Shown here: one piece after another, positions 7,145-15,215 of the stretch
Layout: every line of letters starts with the position of its first letter
Numbering within the stretch: the first letter of the stretch is position 1
NCBI RefSeq assembly: GCF_000967965.1
Contig: NZ_LACC01000046.1
Location: 28,512 to 64,498, forward strand
Length of the DNA: 35,987 bases
Direction of reading: 5' to 3'
From: Pseudomonas fluorescens
GTDB taxonomy: Bacteria; Pseudomonadota; Gammaproteobacteria; Pseudomonadales; Pseudomonadaceae
Notes under the pieces: generated by a model
What the model was told of the DNA's origin: nothing
What the model saw: only the letters and a program-made list of their open reading frames with translations
Database searches by the model: none
Translations under genes and position numbers: made by a program

Positions 7145-8638
7145 ATGCAGATACTCGAACAACAAAAAGTAGCTGCGCCGCAGGCTCCGGCAGCACAACG
7201 CAAAGGGTGGAGACCGCAGTTCAATTTGCTGCGCTGGTTCTCCCTGGCAAGCTTTCTGATCATCGCTGCGGTGGCGCTGGGGCTGGGTTACATCTCCACG
7301 CGCTTTGTTGTCGATGAAAGTATCGAGCGTGATTCGATGCTGACCGCGCAGTTCATCCAGTCCATTGGCGAGGCCGAAATCCGGCATGCCGGCATTGTCC
7401 CGAGCCGGACCATGGGTGAAATGCTCGACCCGCGCATGGACGATGCCTACCCCGACGTCAATCCCGCATCCCGGGCCGCCGCGCGGGTTGAGTTTCTCGA
7501 CCATGTGATGCACCTGCCGGACATCCTGCTGGCGACGGTGTACGCCCTGGACCGCACCGTGGTCTGGTCGACCAACCCCGAGTTGATTGGCGTGCGCATC
7601 AAAGACGATTTTGAGCTGGACGAATCCTTCGAAATGAAATCGCCGGTGTCCACCAGTTACCACGAAATCGATGAGGAGCGCCCCGAGCAGCGCTTGCTGC
7701 GCGAACCGGAGTATTTGTTCGTCGAGAACTACATTCCGATGTTCAACGCCGACAGAAGCAAAGTGATTGCCATGGTGGAAATCTATAAGGAGCCGCTGGA
7801 TCTGGTGGAACGCATCCAGCGTGGCTTCAAGGCGATCTGGCTGGCCACGCTGATCGGCGGGGCGGCCATTTACCTGGGGCTGTTCTGGATCGTGCGACGC
7901 GCGGCGACGCTGTTGCAGAGCCAGCAGAAACAACTGATCGCCAACGAGACCTTTGTCGCCCTTGGCGAGATGTCCTCGGCGGTCGCCCACAGCTTGCGCA
8001 ACCCGCTGGCCAATATCCGTTCCAGCGCCGAACTGGCCCAGGACATCGCCAGCCAGACTGCACAGAAAAACATCGGCGACATCATCAGTCAGGTCGACCG
8101 CATGTCGCGCTGGGTCCGTGAATTGCTGGTGTCGTTGCGGCCGATGAATGACGACTGTGAAACGGTCGATCTGATGCTGGCCCTCGAAGACACCCTGAGT
8201 GCCTTTGAGTCCCTGATCAAGCGGTCGGACGTCGAGGTGCGTTTCTCCCCTGTCAGTGTGCCACCGGTCGTCAGTCAACAGGTGCTGCTCACGCAAATAC
8301 TCAATAGCCTGTTTGCTAATGCACTGGAAGCAATGCCCAAGGGTGGCGTGCTGACGATCGAGATCGATTCCTCGGTGTCCGGCGACGTGAGAATGACATT
8401 GACCGACACCGGCAAGGGCATGTCCAAACAACAGCAGCAAATGGTCTTCAAGCCGTTTTTCACCACCAAGCAAGGTGGTTTGGGCGTGGGCCTGGCCCTG
8501 GTCAAAAGAATAATGGAGCGGTTTGACGGCTCGGTCGAACTGACCAGCCGGGAGCAGGAAGGAACCCGTGTTTGTCTCAATTTCAAAGTGGCAACGGGAG
8601 GGGAATATGGAGCACAGCATTCTGCTGGTCGAGGATGA
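7145..8638 (+). CDS. membrane sensor histidine kinase (second paralogue)
   Basis: 497 residues from ATG 7145. The layout matches the kinase at 4297: FNLLRWFSL followed by a transmembrane helix (about 31-50), a periplasmic domain containing the shared blocks SRTMGEMLDPR, YPDVNPASRAAAR, VVWSTNPELIGV, STSYHEID, ENYIPMFNAD and MVEIYKEP, a second helix (about 230-250), then HisKA with His282 in AVAHSLRNPLANIRSSAEL and HATPase_c with LFANALEAMPKGG, LTDTGKGM and GGLGVGLALVKRIMERF. Its 3' end overlaps the response regulator start by 32 nt, so the two are translationally linked and almost surely a cognate pair. The earlier kinase is likely a duplicate with a diverged input. Confidence 0.93.
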   Translation: MQILEQQKVAAPQAPAAQRKGWRPQFNLLRWFSLASFLIIAAVALGLGYISTRFVVDESIERDSMLTAQFIQSIGEAEIRHAGIVPSRTMGEMLDPRMDDAYPDVNPASRAAARVEFLDHVMHLPDILLATVYALDRTVVWSTNPELIGVRIKDDFELDESFEMKSPVSTSYHEIDEERPEQRLLREPEYLFVENYIPMFNADRSKVIAMVEIYKEPLDLVERIQRGFKAIWLATLIGGAAIYLGLFWIVRRAATLLQSQQKQLIANETFVALGEMSSAVAHSLRNPLANIRSSAELAQDIASQTAQKNIGDIISQVDRMSRWVRELLVSLRPMNDDCETVDLMLALEDTLSAFESLIKRSDVEVRFSPVSVPPVVSQQVLLTQILNSLFANALEAMPKGGVLTIEIDSSVSGDVRMTLTDTGKGMSKQQQQMVFKPFFTTKQGGLGVGLALVKRIMERFDGSVELTSREQEGTRVCLNFKVATGGEYGAQHSAGRG

Positions 8639-10040
8639 CGAAATCCTCGCCGAGAATATTCAGACTTACCTGGAGCGCAAGGACTTCGAGGTGACCGTCT
8701 GCCACTCGGCTGAAGATGCGTTGGAGCAATTGGGTTCTTTCGCGCCTGACGTGGTACTGACCGACAACTCGTTGCCGGGCATGAGTGGTCACGACCTGAT
8801 CCAGAAGCTGCGCATCAGCGCGCCGGATCTGAAAGTGATCATGATGACCGGCTACGGCAACGTCGAAGACGCCGTGGTGGCGATGAAAGAGGGTGCCTTT
8901 CACTACGTCACCAAACCCGTGGCCCTGCCAGAGCTCAAGTTGCTGCTGGACAAGGCCCTGGCCACCGACCGCATGGAGCGCACGCTGTCGTTTTACCAGG
9001 AGCGCGAGGCCCAGAAGTCGGGGGTGCAGGCACTGATTGGCGAGTCGGCACCGATGGTGTACCTCAAGAGCACCATCACCCAGTTGCTCGACGCCGAGCG
9101 GCGCATGGCCAACAGCGACCTGCCGCCGGTGCTGGTGGAAGGCGAGACGGGCACCGGCAAGGAACTGGTGGCCCGGGCCTTGCACTTCGACGGCCCGCGC
9201 GCCAAAGGCCCGTTCATTGAATTCAACTGTGCTTCGATCCCGTCCAATCTGGTGGAATCGGAACTGTTCGGCCACGAGAAGGGCGCCTTCACCGACGCCA
9301 AGGATCGTCGCATGGGGCTGGTGGAAGCGGCCGATGGCGGCACGCTGTTCCTCGATGAAATCGGTGAAATGGACCTGCTGCTGCAAGCCAAGTTGCTGAA
9401 ACTGCTGGAAGACCGGACCATTCGCCGGGTCGGTTCGGTGAAGGAGCGCAAGGTCGATCTGCGGGTGATCAGCGCCACCAACTGCAACCTCGAACAGATG
9501 GTCCAGCAAGGCAAATTCCGTCGTGACCTGTTTTTCCGCCTGCGCATCATTTCCATCAAGGTGCCGCGCCTGTATGCCCGTGGCGCCGATATCCTGCTGC
9601 TGGCCCGGCACTTCCTGGCGCTACATGGCAAGCGCTACGGCAAACCGAACCTGCATTTCAGCGACCAGGCCGAAGATTTGCTGCTCAGCTATAGCTGGCC
9701 GGGCAACGTGCGCGAATTGCGCAACATGCTGGAGCAGACCGTGTTGCTGGCGCAAAGCGACACTATCGCCGTCCATCAGTTGAACGTCTGCCTGAGCCTG
9801 ATGGATGAGCCACCGATGTTTCATCACGAGCCGCCACATTTCAGCGAACAGCGTCCGTCCTTCAACGGCAGCGATTCCATGAACCTGCCGGAAGTGGAGC
9901 GCGACATGGTGCGCAAGATGCTCGACAAGACCGACTGGAACGTCACCAAATCGGCACGCCTGCTGGGTCTGAGCCGTGACATGTTGCGCTACCGGATCGA
10001 AAAGCTCGGCCTCGCCCGTCCGGACAAGCGCCAGTGGTAG
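8607..10040 (+). CDS. NtrC-family sigma-54-dependent response regulator
   Basis: 477 residues from ATG 8607, preceded by GGGAGGGG. Receiver domain 1-120 has the acidic pair Asp10/Asp11, phosphoacceptor Asp53, Thr81 and Lys103. The AAA+ domain has Walker A GETGTGKE (179-186), the sigma-54 contact loop GAFTDA (226-231) in place of the usual GAFTGA, Walker B GGTLFLDE (to Glu251) and a YSWPGNVREL region. The C-terminus is a Fis-type helix-turn-helix (NVTKSARLLGLSRDMLRYRIEKLGL). It overlaps the second kinase gene and is probably the output of both kinases. Sigma-54 promoter candidates at 4093 and 5870 are the obvious targets. Its TAG stop is formed by the TA target duplication plus the first base of the repeat element at 10040, so the original C-terminus may have been slightly different. 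Confidence 0.95.
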   Translation: MEHSILLVEDDEILAENIQTYLERKDFEVTVCHSAEDALEQLGSFAPDVVLTDNSLPGMSGHDLIQKLRISAPDLKVIMMTGYGNVEDAVVAMKEGAFHYVTKPVALPELKLLLDKALATDRMERTLSFYQEREAQKSGVQALIGESAPMVYLKSTITQLLDAERRMANSDLPPVLVEGETGTGKELVARALHFDGPRAKGPFIEFNCASIPSNLVESELFGHEKGAFTDAKDRRMGLVEAADGGTLFLDEIGEMDLLLQAKLLKLLEDRTIRRVGSVKERKVDLRVISATNCNLEQMVQQGKFRRDLFFRLRIISIKVPRLYARGADILLLARHFLALHGKRYGKPNLHFSDQAEDLLLSYSWPGNVRELRNMLEQTVLLAQSDTIAVHQLNVCLSLMDEPPMFHHEPPHFSEQRPSFNGSDSMNLPEVERDMVRKMLDKTDWNVTKSARLLGLSRDMLRYRIEKLGLARPDKRQW

Positions 10041-10305
10041 GGGGCGTTCTCAATTGGTTTCCCTACCGCGCCGGGTCTGCTGTTGTGCAGGGCAAGGCGC
10101 GAGAAGCGTAGTTTGGTCATTCCAAATCAGCTTCGAGCAACACAGCCCTGCACAACAGCAGGCCCGGCCCTTCGGGTTGTGCCTTAAAGCTGGCCATGCT
10201 GCGTTGCAGGCCTTGGAAAGGGAACAACCATTCCCAGCGGCCTACGCCTTGCCTGGCCAGCTTTAAGGCGACAACGCGGTGGGGAAACCAATTGAGAATG
10301 CCCCC
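10040..10305. mobile_element. MITE-like element with 30-bp terminal inverted repeats
   Basis: The ends (10041-10070 and 10275-10304) are inverted repeats matching at 28 of 30 positions, extended by one G/C pair outward. TA flanks both ends (10038-10039 and 10306-10307), as expected for a Tc1/mariner or IS630-type target duplication. Inside are two hairpin arms: 10071-10093 against 10145-10167 (22 of 23 paired) and 10181-10196 against 10254-10269 (16 of 16). No transposase is encoded, so it would be non-autonomous. It fills the gap between two convergent genes and could act as a two-way terminator. Confidence 0.7.
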
Positions 10306-10309
10306 TAGC

Positions 10310-10690
10310 TCACTGCAACACTGGGCCTTCCCTCAGACAGGACATCATGCAACTGGGGTTCTCGACTTCCTGGTTGACGTACACGCCACGCTCCGGATCG
10401 TAGGAGCGGATAAACACCCGAACCGTGGCGTCGGCCACCGTCGGCAGGCGCGAGTCCGAGAACACGTGCTCGCTGGAAACCGGGATGAAATCCCCGGGTG
10501 CGGTCGGGATGTACGAGCCCGGCGGGATGATGCTCATGGACGGTGGTGCAGGGTGCGCGAAGGGTTGGTCGGCGCCGTAATAGTTGAATTCACTGCTGTA
10601 GTTGGTGGTGTTTGGCATGTCATCGGCGTGGGCGACAGCGGTTGCGCCCAGGCAGACGGCGAGCAAAAGCGTCAGGTCGGTCTTTTTCAT
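10310..10690 (-). CDS. small secreted protein of unknown function
   Basis: 126 residues with a clear signal peptide (MKKTDLTLLLAVCLGATAVAHA, cut near residue 22). The mature part is rich in Pro, Ser and Tyr and has two Cys near the end (CMMSC), with no domain I recognise. Its length and high-quality signal peptide support a real gene. It stands alone on the minus strand, divergent from the methyltransferase gene, and its stop codon lies 4 bp from the inverted-repeat element. Confidence 0.75.
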   Translation of the reverse strand: MKKTDLTLLLAVCLGATAVAHADDMPNTTNYSSEFNYYGADQPFAHPAPPSMSIIPPGSYIPTAPGDFIPVSSEHVFSDSRLPTVADATVRVFIRSYDPERGVYVNQEVENPSCMMSCLREGPVLQ

Positions 10691-10862
10691 GGCAACACCT
10701 GCTAGATCGGTTTAACCACATTCACCCCAAGGTTATTAACTATAGCTGCCGTCGTGGACAGCCGTCGGTGCTGCGCGGATTACAAGTTCGCAACATCTGC
10801 CAGGATGGGGTTGATCTAGACTCCGGCCGGTCAAATCGACGACCTAAACCCTGGAGCGTGCA

Positions 10863-11669
10863 ATGGAACTGCCGACAAAAGAACAAGCCATCGCCAGCAA
10901 CCGCGAGGCCTGGAATGACTCCGCCCGTCACCACAAGGACTCCAGCGAATGGCAAGCCTTGTTGAAGGACGTGGCCCACGCGGATTTCTCCTGCCTGGAC
11001 GACACCCTGACCGCTTTGCTGACCCAGACAGGTGTCGACGGCAAGGACGTGGTGCAACTGGGCTGCAACAACGGTCGTGAAAGCCTGTCGCTGTTCGCCT
11101 TGGGGGCACGCAGCGTGGTGGGCGTCGACCAGTCTGAAGCCTTTCTCGGGCAGGCACGGGAACTGGCGTCCCGCTCGCCCCACGCGCCGCAATTCATCGA
11201 AGCGGACATCCACCACTTGCCTGCTCAATTGCAGGAGCGCTTTGACCTGGCGTTGATCACCATTGGCGTCTTGAACTGGATGCCGGACATCGGCGAATTT
11301 TTCCGCCACGTGGCGCGCACGCTGAAGCCGGGTGGGGCGCTGGTGGTATACGAAACCCACCCGTTCCTGGAAATGTTCGACCCCGAGGCAGCCGATCCTT
11401 ATCGCCCGGACAGCTCATACTTCCGCCGCGAACCGTTCGTGCAGCACGAACCGATCGTCTACGAAGGCAGGATCGAACAGCCGGCCGCGCCGTCCTACTG
11501 GTTCGTCCACACTCTGGGCGACCTTTTCAGCGCGGCCATTGCGGCAGGGCTGCAGATCCGTCACTTCAGGGAATACCCGCACTCCAACCGCGAAGAACTC
11601 TATGACCGCTATCAACAGCAGGTGGCGCAGTTGCCGTTGTGTTTTACGTGGGTGGTGGTGAAGAGCTGA
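10863..11669 (+). CDS. class I SAM-dependent methyltransferase
   Basis: 268 residues; start ATG 10863 has GGAG about 7 nt upstream. The Rossmann-type SAM-binding motif I reads VVQLGCNNGRESL (about residues 60-72), followed by an acidic end of strand 2 (VVGVDQSEAFL), motif ADIHHLP and a post-motif region LKPGGALVVYETHPFLEMF. This fits a small-molecule methyltransferase of the Methyltransf_11/25 type. The substrate cannot be told from sequence. It appears monocistronic, with REP sequences just downstream. Confidence 0.88.
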   Translation: MELPTKEQAIASNREAWNDSARHHKDSSEWQALLKDVAHADFSCLDDTLTALLTQTGVDGKDVVQLGCNNGRESLSLFALGARSVVGVDQSEAFLGQARELASRSPHAPQFIEADIHHLPAQLQERFDLALITIGVLNWMPDIGEFFRHVARTLKPGGALVVYETHPFLEMFDPEAADPYRPDSSYFRREPFVQHEPIVYEGRIEQPAAPSYWFVHTLGDLFSAAIAAGLQIRHFREYPHSNREELYDRYQQQVAQLPLCFTWVVVKS

Positions 11670-11707
11670 TGTCCTGGGCTCAATAGTGTGCGGGTCCTGC
11701 GGGCCCC

Positions 11708-11800
11708 ATCGCGAGCAAGCTCGCTCCCACAGGTGTTCGGTGTCGTACATCAGTCTTGCATACGACAACCATCCAATGTGGGAGCGAGCTTGCTCGCGAT
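11708..11800. repeat. REPIN (inverted REP pair)
   Basis: Two inverted REP arms, atcgcgagcaagctcgctcc (11708-11727) and ggagcgagcttgctcgcgat (11781-11800), flank a spacer containing ggtgtcgtac and gcatacgacaacc. The same unit, with the same spacer, recurs at 12097-12188. Confidence 0.9.
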
Positions 11801-11815
11801 GGCAGCGACGCGGTT

Positions 11816-11980
11816 TCAGGTGGACTCGGTTAGAACTGCGTAGGCCTCGGTTATGTACTCGATAGCTCGAACAAACTCTTCGACATCGCCGTATTCCACT
11901 ACCTGAAAGAAATATTCAGTGATGGCCTCGTTGCTATCGAGTAGTGACGCCATGTCGAAGTCTTTTAACTTTTCCTTCAT
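11816..11980 (-). pseudogene. truncated HigA-like antitoxin (addiction-module antidote family)
   Basis: A 54-residue reading frame begins MKEKLKDFDMASLLDSNEAI and continues TEYFFQVVEYGDVEEFVRAI. This matches my memory of the N-terminal half of the putative addiction-module antidote family partnered with RelE/HigB-type toxins (FD...YLDS.EAI..YL..... GD), but it ends before the helix-turn-helix with a short unrelated tail (YAVLTEST). AGGAG lies 10 nt upstream of the ATG at 11980. No toxin reading frame is visible upstream. It lies between two near-identical REPINs. Most likely a decayed remnant; a short functional protein cannot be excluded. Confidence 0.55.
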
Positions 11981-12096
11981 TGGCTCTGACTCCTGAATCC
12001 CGTTCGAAAGTAATCGCAGATTCAGGTCTGTGGCGAGTCAGACTGCTCCTTACTTCTGTACGCTTTTTCCTGGAAGTAAGTGAGACGTTTAACGTC

Positions 12097-12188
12097 ATCG
12101 CGAGCAGGCTCGCTCCCGCAGGAATTCGGTGTCGTACTCGATCTTGCATACGACAACAATCCAATGTGGGAGCGAGCTTGCTCGCGAA
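12097..12188. repeat. REPIN, second copy of the 11708 unit
   Basis: Arms atcgcgagcaggctcgctcc and ggagcgagcttgctcgcgaa flank the same spacer (ggtgtcgtac...gcatacgacaac.atccaatg) as the unit at 11708-11800. It is also the last feature before the 3' end of the exopolysaccharide cluster. Between 11981 and 12096 nothing else was seen. Confidence 0.9.
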
Positions 12189-12222
12189 TGGAGCGATGTG
12201 GTCCAGCGGATAAACCCCAGGA

Positions 12223-12918
12223 TCAAGCCTCGGCCTGCGCCTGCGTCACCACCGGCCGCCCGGGTTTGCGCAGCGGTTCCAGGCGTGAGCCGGTGTAGCG
12301 GGTTTCGCGGAAGAGGCGCCAGCGGCCGAACAGACCGTAGACGTGGGTGACGCGGCCCTGTTCGTGGTAGCCCATGCGGATGTGCAGTTTCAGCGCCGGG
12401 ATGTTGTGGGTCTCGCAGACGTCCACCACCTTATTGCAGCCTTGCAGCGCCATGGCTTCCCACAGGGCCACCTGGACATCCACGGACAGGCGGGTGCCGA
12501 AGTAGGCACGGATCATTTCGCCGCCGAATTCGAAGAATTCGCCTTCCTTCACCGCGAACCTGCACCCGTAGTAGTGGCGGTCGTGATAGTCCCGGGTGCT
12601 GCCCCAGATGAACCCGATCGCATGGCCTTCGTCATCCAGGTACATGTGCCCGGTGTGACCTTCGGCGGCGAGTTCGGCCATGGTCTCGACACGGTCGCCA
12701 AAGTGCTTGGCAAACGCTGAAGTGTTATCCGGGGTGATGACCACCTGGCGCACGGGAGCATAGGGTCGCAGCTTGTGTGGCGGCACCGGGCTGACCAGGT
12801 CGCGCTCCATCCACAGCAACTCCCAATGGAAGAACACGTAGCGTTTCCACAGCGTACTGAACGTGTGACCCAGGCCCTTGCGCTTGATGTGTTCGTGAAG
12901 CTTGTCGAGTACGCTCAT
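12223..12918 (-). CDS. GNAT-family acyltransferase linked to exopolysaccharide (paralogue 2)
   Basis: 231 residues from ATG 12918, with AAGGAGGG 5-6 nt upstream. The N-terminal ~45 residues carry a basic amphipathic stretch and WELLWMERDLVSPVPPHKL. The GNAT core follows: GHTGHMYLDDEGHAIGFIWG, then NIPALKLHIRMGYHEQGRVTHVYGLFGRW, the region that binds acetyl-CoA and shapes the substrate pocket. It is very similar throughout to the gene at 15216-15905, so one arose by duplication. It is separated from the rest of the operon by a 309-bp gap with a REPIN and may have its own promoter. Expected to N- or O-acylate a sugar intermediate; substrate unknown. Confidence 0.82.
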   Translation of the reverse strand: MSVLDKLHEHIKRKGLGHTFSTLWKRYVFFHWELLWMERDLVSPVPPHKLRPYAPVRQVVITPDNTSAFAKHFGDRVETMAELAAEGHTGHMYLDDEGHAIGFIWGSTRDYHDRHYYGCRFAVKEGEFFEFGGEMIRAYFGTRLSVDVQVALWEAMALQGCNKVVDVCETHNIPALKLHIRMGYHEQGRVTHVYGLFGRWRLFRETRYTGSRLEPLRKPGRPVVTQAQAEA

Positions 12919-13124
12919 GAAGCCCTCCTTAAGCCGAGGATTAATGGTGGGTGGTGAAGGTATCGATGGGTATAGATCACCAATGGCAACTGCATGGCCA
13001 TGCATCCGCCGGCATTGTGTTTCTAGTTATGTATCAGTCTTGACACAATTTTCAGGCGTCAAAAAGCCGCTATTCCCGAACGAATCCGGGGGCGCTGAAC
13101 AGTCGATTGAATGCATGCAAAACC

Positions 13125-13214
13125 TGTGGGAGCGAGCTTGCTCGCGATAGCGTCAGTACAGGCAACATTGATGTCGCCTGACACACCGCCTTCGCAAGCA
13201 GGCTCGCTCCCACA
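13125..13214. repeat. REPIN between two exopolysaccharide genes
   Basis: tgtgggagcgagcttgctcg (13125 on) and its inverted arm aagcaggctcgctcccaca (ending 13214) flank a spacer of about 45 nt unlike that of the 11708/12097 units. The remaining gap (12919-13124) holds a minus-strand upstream region with a 7-bp inverted repeat, ATTGTGT/ACACAAT, around 13016-13055, but no convincing promoter. Confidence 0.88.
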
Positions 13215-13227
13215 AGGGGGGATGGTG

Positions 13228-14022
13228 TTACTCCAGAACCGCCTGAGTCCGGTGAGACATGGCGTCGCAAGCGGCGGTATAGGCCACCCGCGGCACACCT
13301 GGCAAGCGCTGTTCGAGCAACGCACTCAAGGACTCTCCCGGTTCCAGGTAGGCATCGCCGAAGTCGGCGCCGAGCTGGTTCGGGTGGGCGACGATTTCCA
13401 GCAGTCCGTCGGGTGGCGGCTCGGCGTTGCGTAGATCCACCGGGGTGCACACGTAGTCGGCGGTGGCACCGGCCAGGTTGCTCAGGCGACGGTTGAGCAG
13501 GTCCTTGAACACGCGCTTGGGCAGGCTGAGGTTTTGCCCCAGGTTGCGCGCCAGACGCACCGGCACCCCCTGGCGGGCGGCAAAGCGCGCGACGATCTCA
13601 CCGATCGGCCAGATGTTGTGCACGTGTTGATGGGAGTCCAGGTGGCTGGGGCGCATGCCGTTGTCCAGGCAGCGCTGCCACTGGGCTTCGAGTTCTTCGA
13701 GTACAGCCAGGCGATCCCGGCGCCCGAGCCAGAGGCGGGTGCGGGACAGGTTGAGGTCGAACACGCCGGCGCCGTCGCAAAAGGTCGGGCGTCGCGTAAT
13801 GCCCTGGCTCAACGGGCGGCCATAGGTCAGGTTGAAGTGCAGGCCGATGCGGCCTTCGAGCAACGGATGCCGAGCCAGGACGCAGGCCGCTTCGAACGCC
13901 GGCATGTTGGCCATGGCGGTGGCGGAACTGATGAGTCCGGCCTGGAACGCGCCCAGGATCACCGCGTTTTCGCAGGCACTGAGGCCAAAGTCGTCAGCGT
14001 TGACTATCACTTGCCGAGGCAT
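13228..14022 (-). CDS. ChbG/YdjC (HpnK-like) carbohydrate deacetylase
   Basis: 264 residues. Start 14022 is preferred over ATG 14028 because AGGAGG directly abuts the latter and lies 6 nt from the former. The family motifs are visible: VIVNADDFGLS at the N-terminus (metal-binding Asp pair), GLHFNLTYG, and HLDSHQHVHNIWP (metal-binding His residues). Family members remove N-acetyl groups from GlcNAc-containing sugars or hopanoid precursors. The gene overlaps the upstream CelD-like gene by 29 nt, so it is part of the operon; a role in deacetylating an amino sugar of the polymer or its precursor is inferred. It is the second deacetylase of the cluster, from a different fold than the NodB-type one. 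Confidence 0.88.
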   Translation of the reverse strand: MPRQVIVNADDFGLSACENAVILGAFQAGLISSATAMANMPAFEAACVLARHPLLEGRIGLHFNLTYGRPLSQGITRRPTFCDGAGVFDLNLSRTRLWLGRRDRLAVLEELEAQWQRCLDNGMRPSHLDSHQHVHNIWPIGEIVARFAARQGVPVRLARNLGQNLSLPKRVFKDLLNRRLSNLAGATADYVCTPVDLRNAEPPPDGLLEIVAHPNQLGADFGDAYLEPGESLSALLEQRLPGVPRVAYTAACDAMSHRTQAVLE

Positions 14023-15211
14023 GTTCATCCTCCTTGAGTTTTTCCGTAGGCGCAGGTGCTTTGATCGCAGGGGTCGCGACGGGCGCCGGGGTGGCGATTG
14101 CGGCCGCCGCGCGCCGGGCGCGCCATTGCTGCAATCGGGGTTTGAAGTGTTGCCAGACCCGCAAGGCCAGCCCCAGCACCAGCCCGCTTGGCCGCCAGGA
14201 GTAGAAACTCCAGCGCCAGTGTTCCAGTTGCCCGGTCATGCGTTCATGCAGTTGATGGCTGGAGTTTTCCAGGCTGACCCGTGACGCATCGATCCACTGC
14301 CAGTGGTCCTCCAGGCCCCAGCGAATCCACTCTTCGAGCAGCACCCGGCCGCTGCCCAGGTCGGCATATTGCGGCAGGAACGCCAGGTTGTAGTCGTACA
14401 GACGGCCCTGTTCCAGCAAGCCGAGGCGATAGCTGATGCAGCGTCCCTCCAGTTCCAGCACCACAACGCGCACCAGGCCCCGGGCCGCCAGGGCGGTGAA
14501 GGCGCGGTCCATCCACTGGCGATGGCGCGCATCGGCAAAGATCCCGACCCCTTCATCGCCTTTCCAGCTCACCGCTTCGACTTCGCTGATTTCCTGCAAC
14601 AGCGGCCCCATGGTCAGGGCGTCGGGGGTAATCCGCCGCACCTGGGCACCACAGGCGGCGATGCGTTTGCGTGCGCGGCGCAGTTTGTAGCGTGGGTCGC
14701 CGGAGACTTCCTGATGGTCGGCCTCGCTGATCAGGTGCACCGGCACCCGACAGCTGAGGCGTTGTTCGGCGGTCGAGCTGTGTGCCTGCCACGGCGCCAG
14801 GGTTTGTGCCTGGGCCGTGGAACCGGCCAGTTCGTTGAGTTGCAGCATGGCATGGGGCAGGCGTTGCCGGATCTGCCTCAGCGCCTCGCGCAGATTGTCG
14901 CCGTCCAGCCTCGTCAGCAGCGCGAGGCGGTCGGCAAGGGGGTAGCCCAGATGATGCAGGACCCGAAACGGTAAACGCGCAAAGCGCTCCACGGACGCCA
15001 CCAGCGGCAGGCACAGCGCCAGTTCGTCACTCTGCCAGCCGAGCAGTACGTGCAACTGCTCGCCGGGCTTGAGCGCCAGTTCCGATGCGTATAGCCAGGC
15101 CAGGGTGTTGAACGGCGTGTGGTCCGTTACACGCTGGCGCAACGCTTCGTAAGCCGTTGCCGGAAAGTCGTGGGTGCACAGCGACGTGCGCCATTCGAAT
15201 CGTGCGCTCAT
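13994..15211 (-). CDS. CelD/BcsL-like GNAT (FemAB-related) acyltransferase
   Basis: 405 residues from ATG 15211, 4 nt after the stop of the preceding gene. The central and C-terminal parts fit the GNAT domain seen in cellulose-biosynthesis CelD proteins: an N-terminal half with LYASELALKPGEQLHVLLGWQ, then YKLRRARKRIAACG, LLQEISEVEAVSWKG, and a second GNAT half with VVVLELEGRCISYRLGLLEQGRLYDYNLAFLPQYADLGSGRVLLEEWIRW. The last ~45 residues are Ala/Pro/Lys-rich and low complexity, probably a disordered tail. Proteins of this type are found in exopolysaccharide loci, where acyl transfer to sugar or lipid is assumed. Its 3' end overlaps the ChbG-like gene. Confidence 0.82.
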   Translation of the reverse strand: MSARFEWRTSLCTHDFPATAYEALRQRVTDHTPFNTLAWLYASELALKPGEQLHVLLGWQSDELALCLPLVASVERFARLPFRVLHHLGYPLADRLALLTRLDGDNLREALRQIRQRLPHAMLQLNELAGSTAQAQTLAPWQAHSSTAEQRLSCRVPVHLISEADHQEVSGDPRYKLRRARKRIAACGAQVRRITPDALTMGPLLQEISEVEAVSWKGDEGVGIFADARHRQWMDRAFTALAARGLVRVVVLELEGRCISYRLGLLEQGRLYDYNLAFLPQYADLGSGRVLLEEWIRWGLEDHWQWIDASRVSLENSSHQLHERMTGQLEHWRWSFYSWRPSGLVLGLALRVWQHFKPRLQQWRARRAAAAIATPAPVATPAIKAPAPTEKLKEDEHASASDSQR

Positions 15212-15215
15212 GGGA

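Noticed and set aside
11981..12096. Search for a RelE/HigB-type toxin upstream of the antitoxin-like remnant
   Set aside because: All three minus-strand frames are short or lack toxin motifs.
11708..13214. Repeats spaced through the region, checked as a CRISPR array
   Set aside because: The units are palindromic REP pairs with irregular spacing and shared spacers, no cas genes are near.
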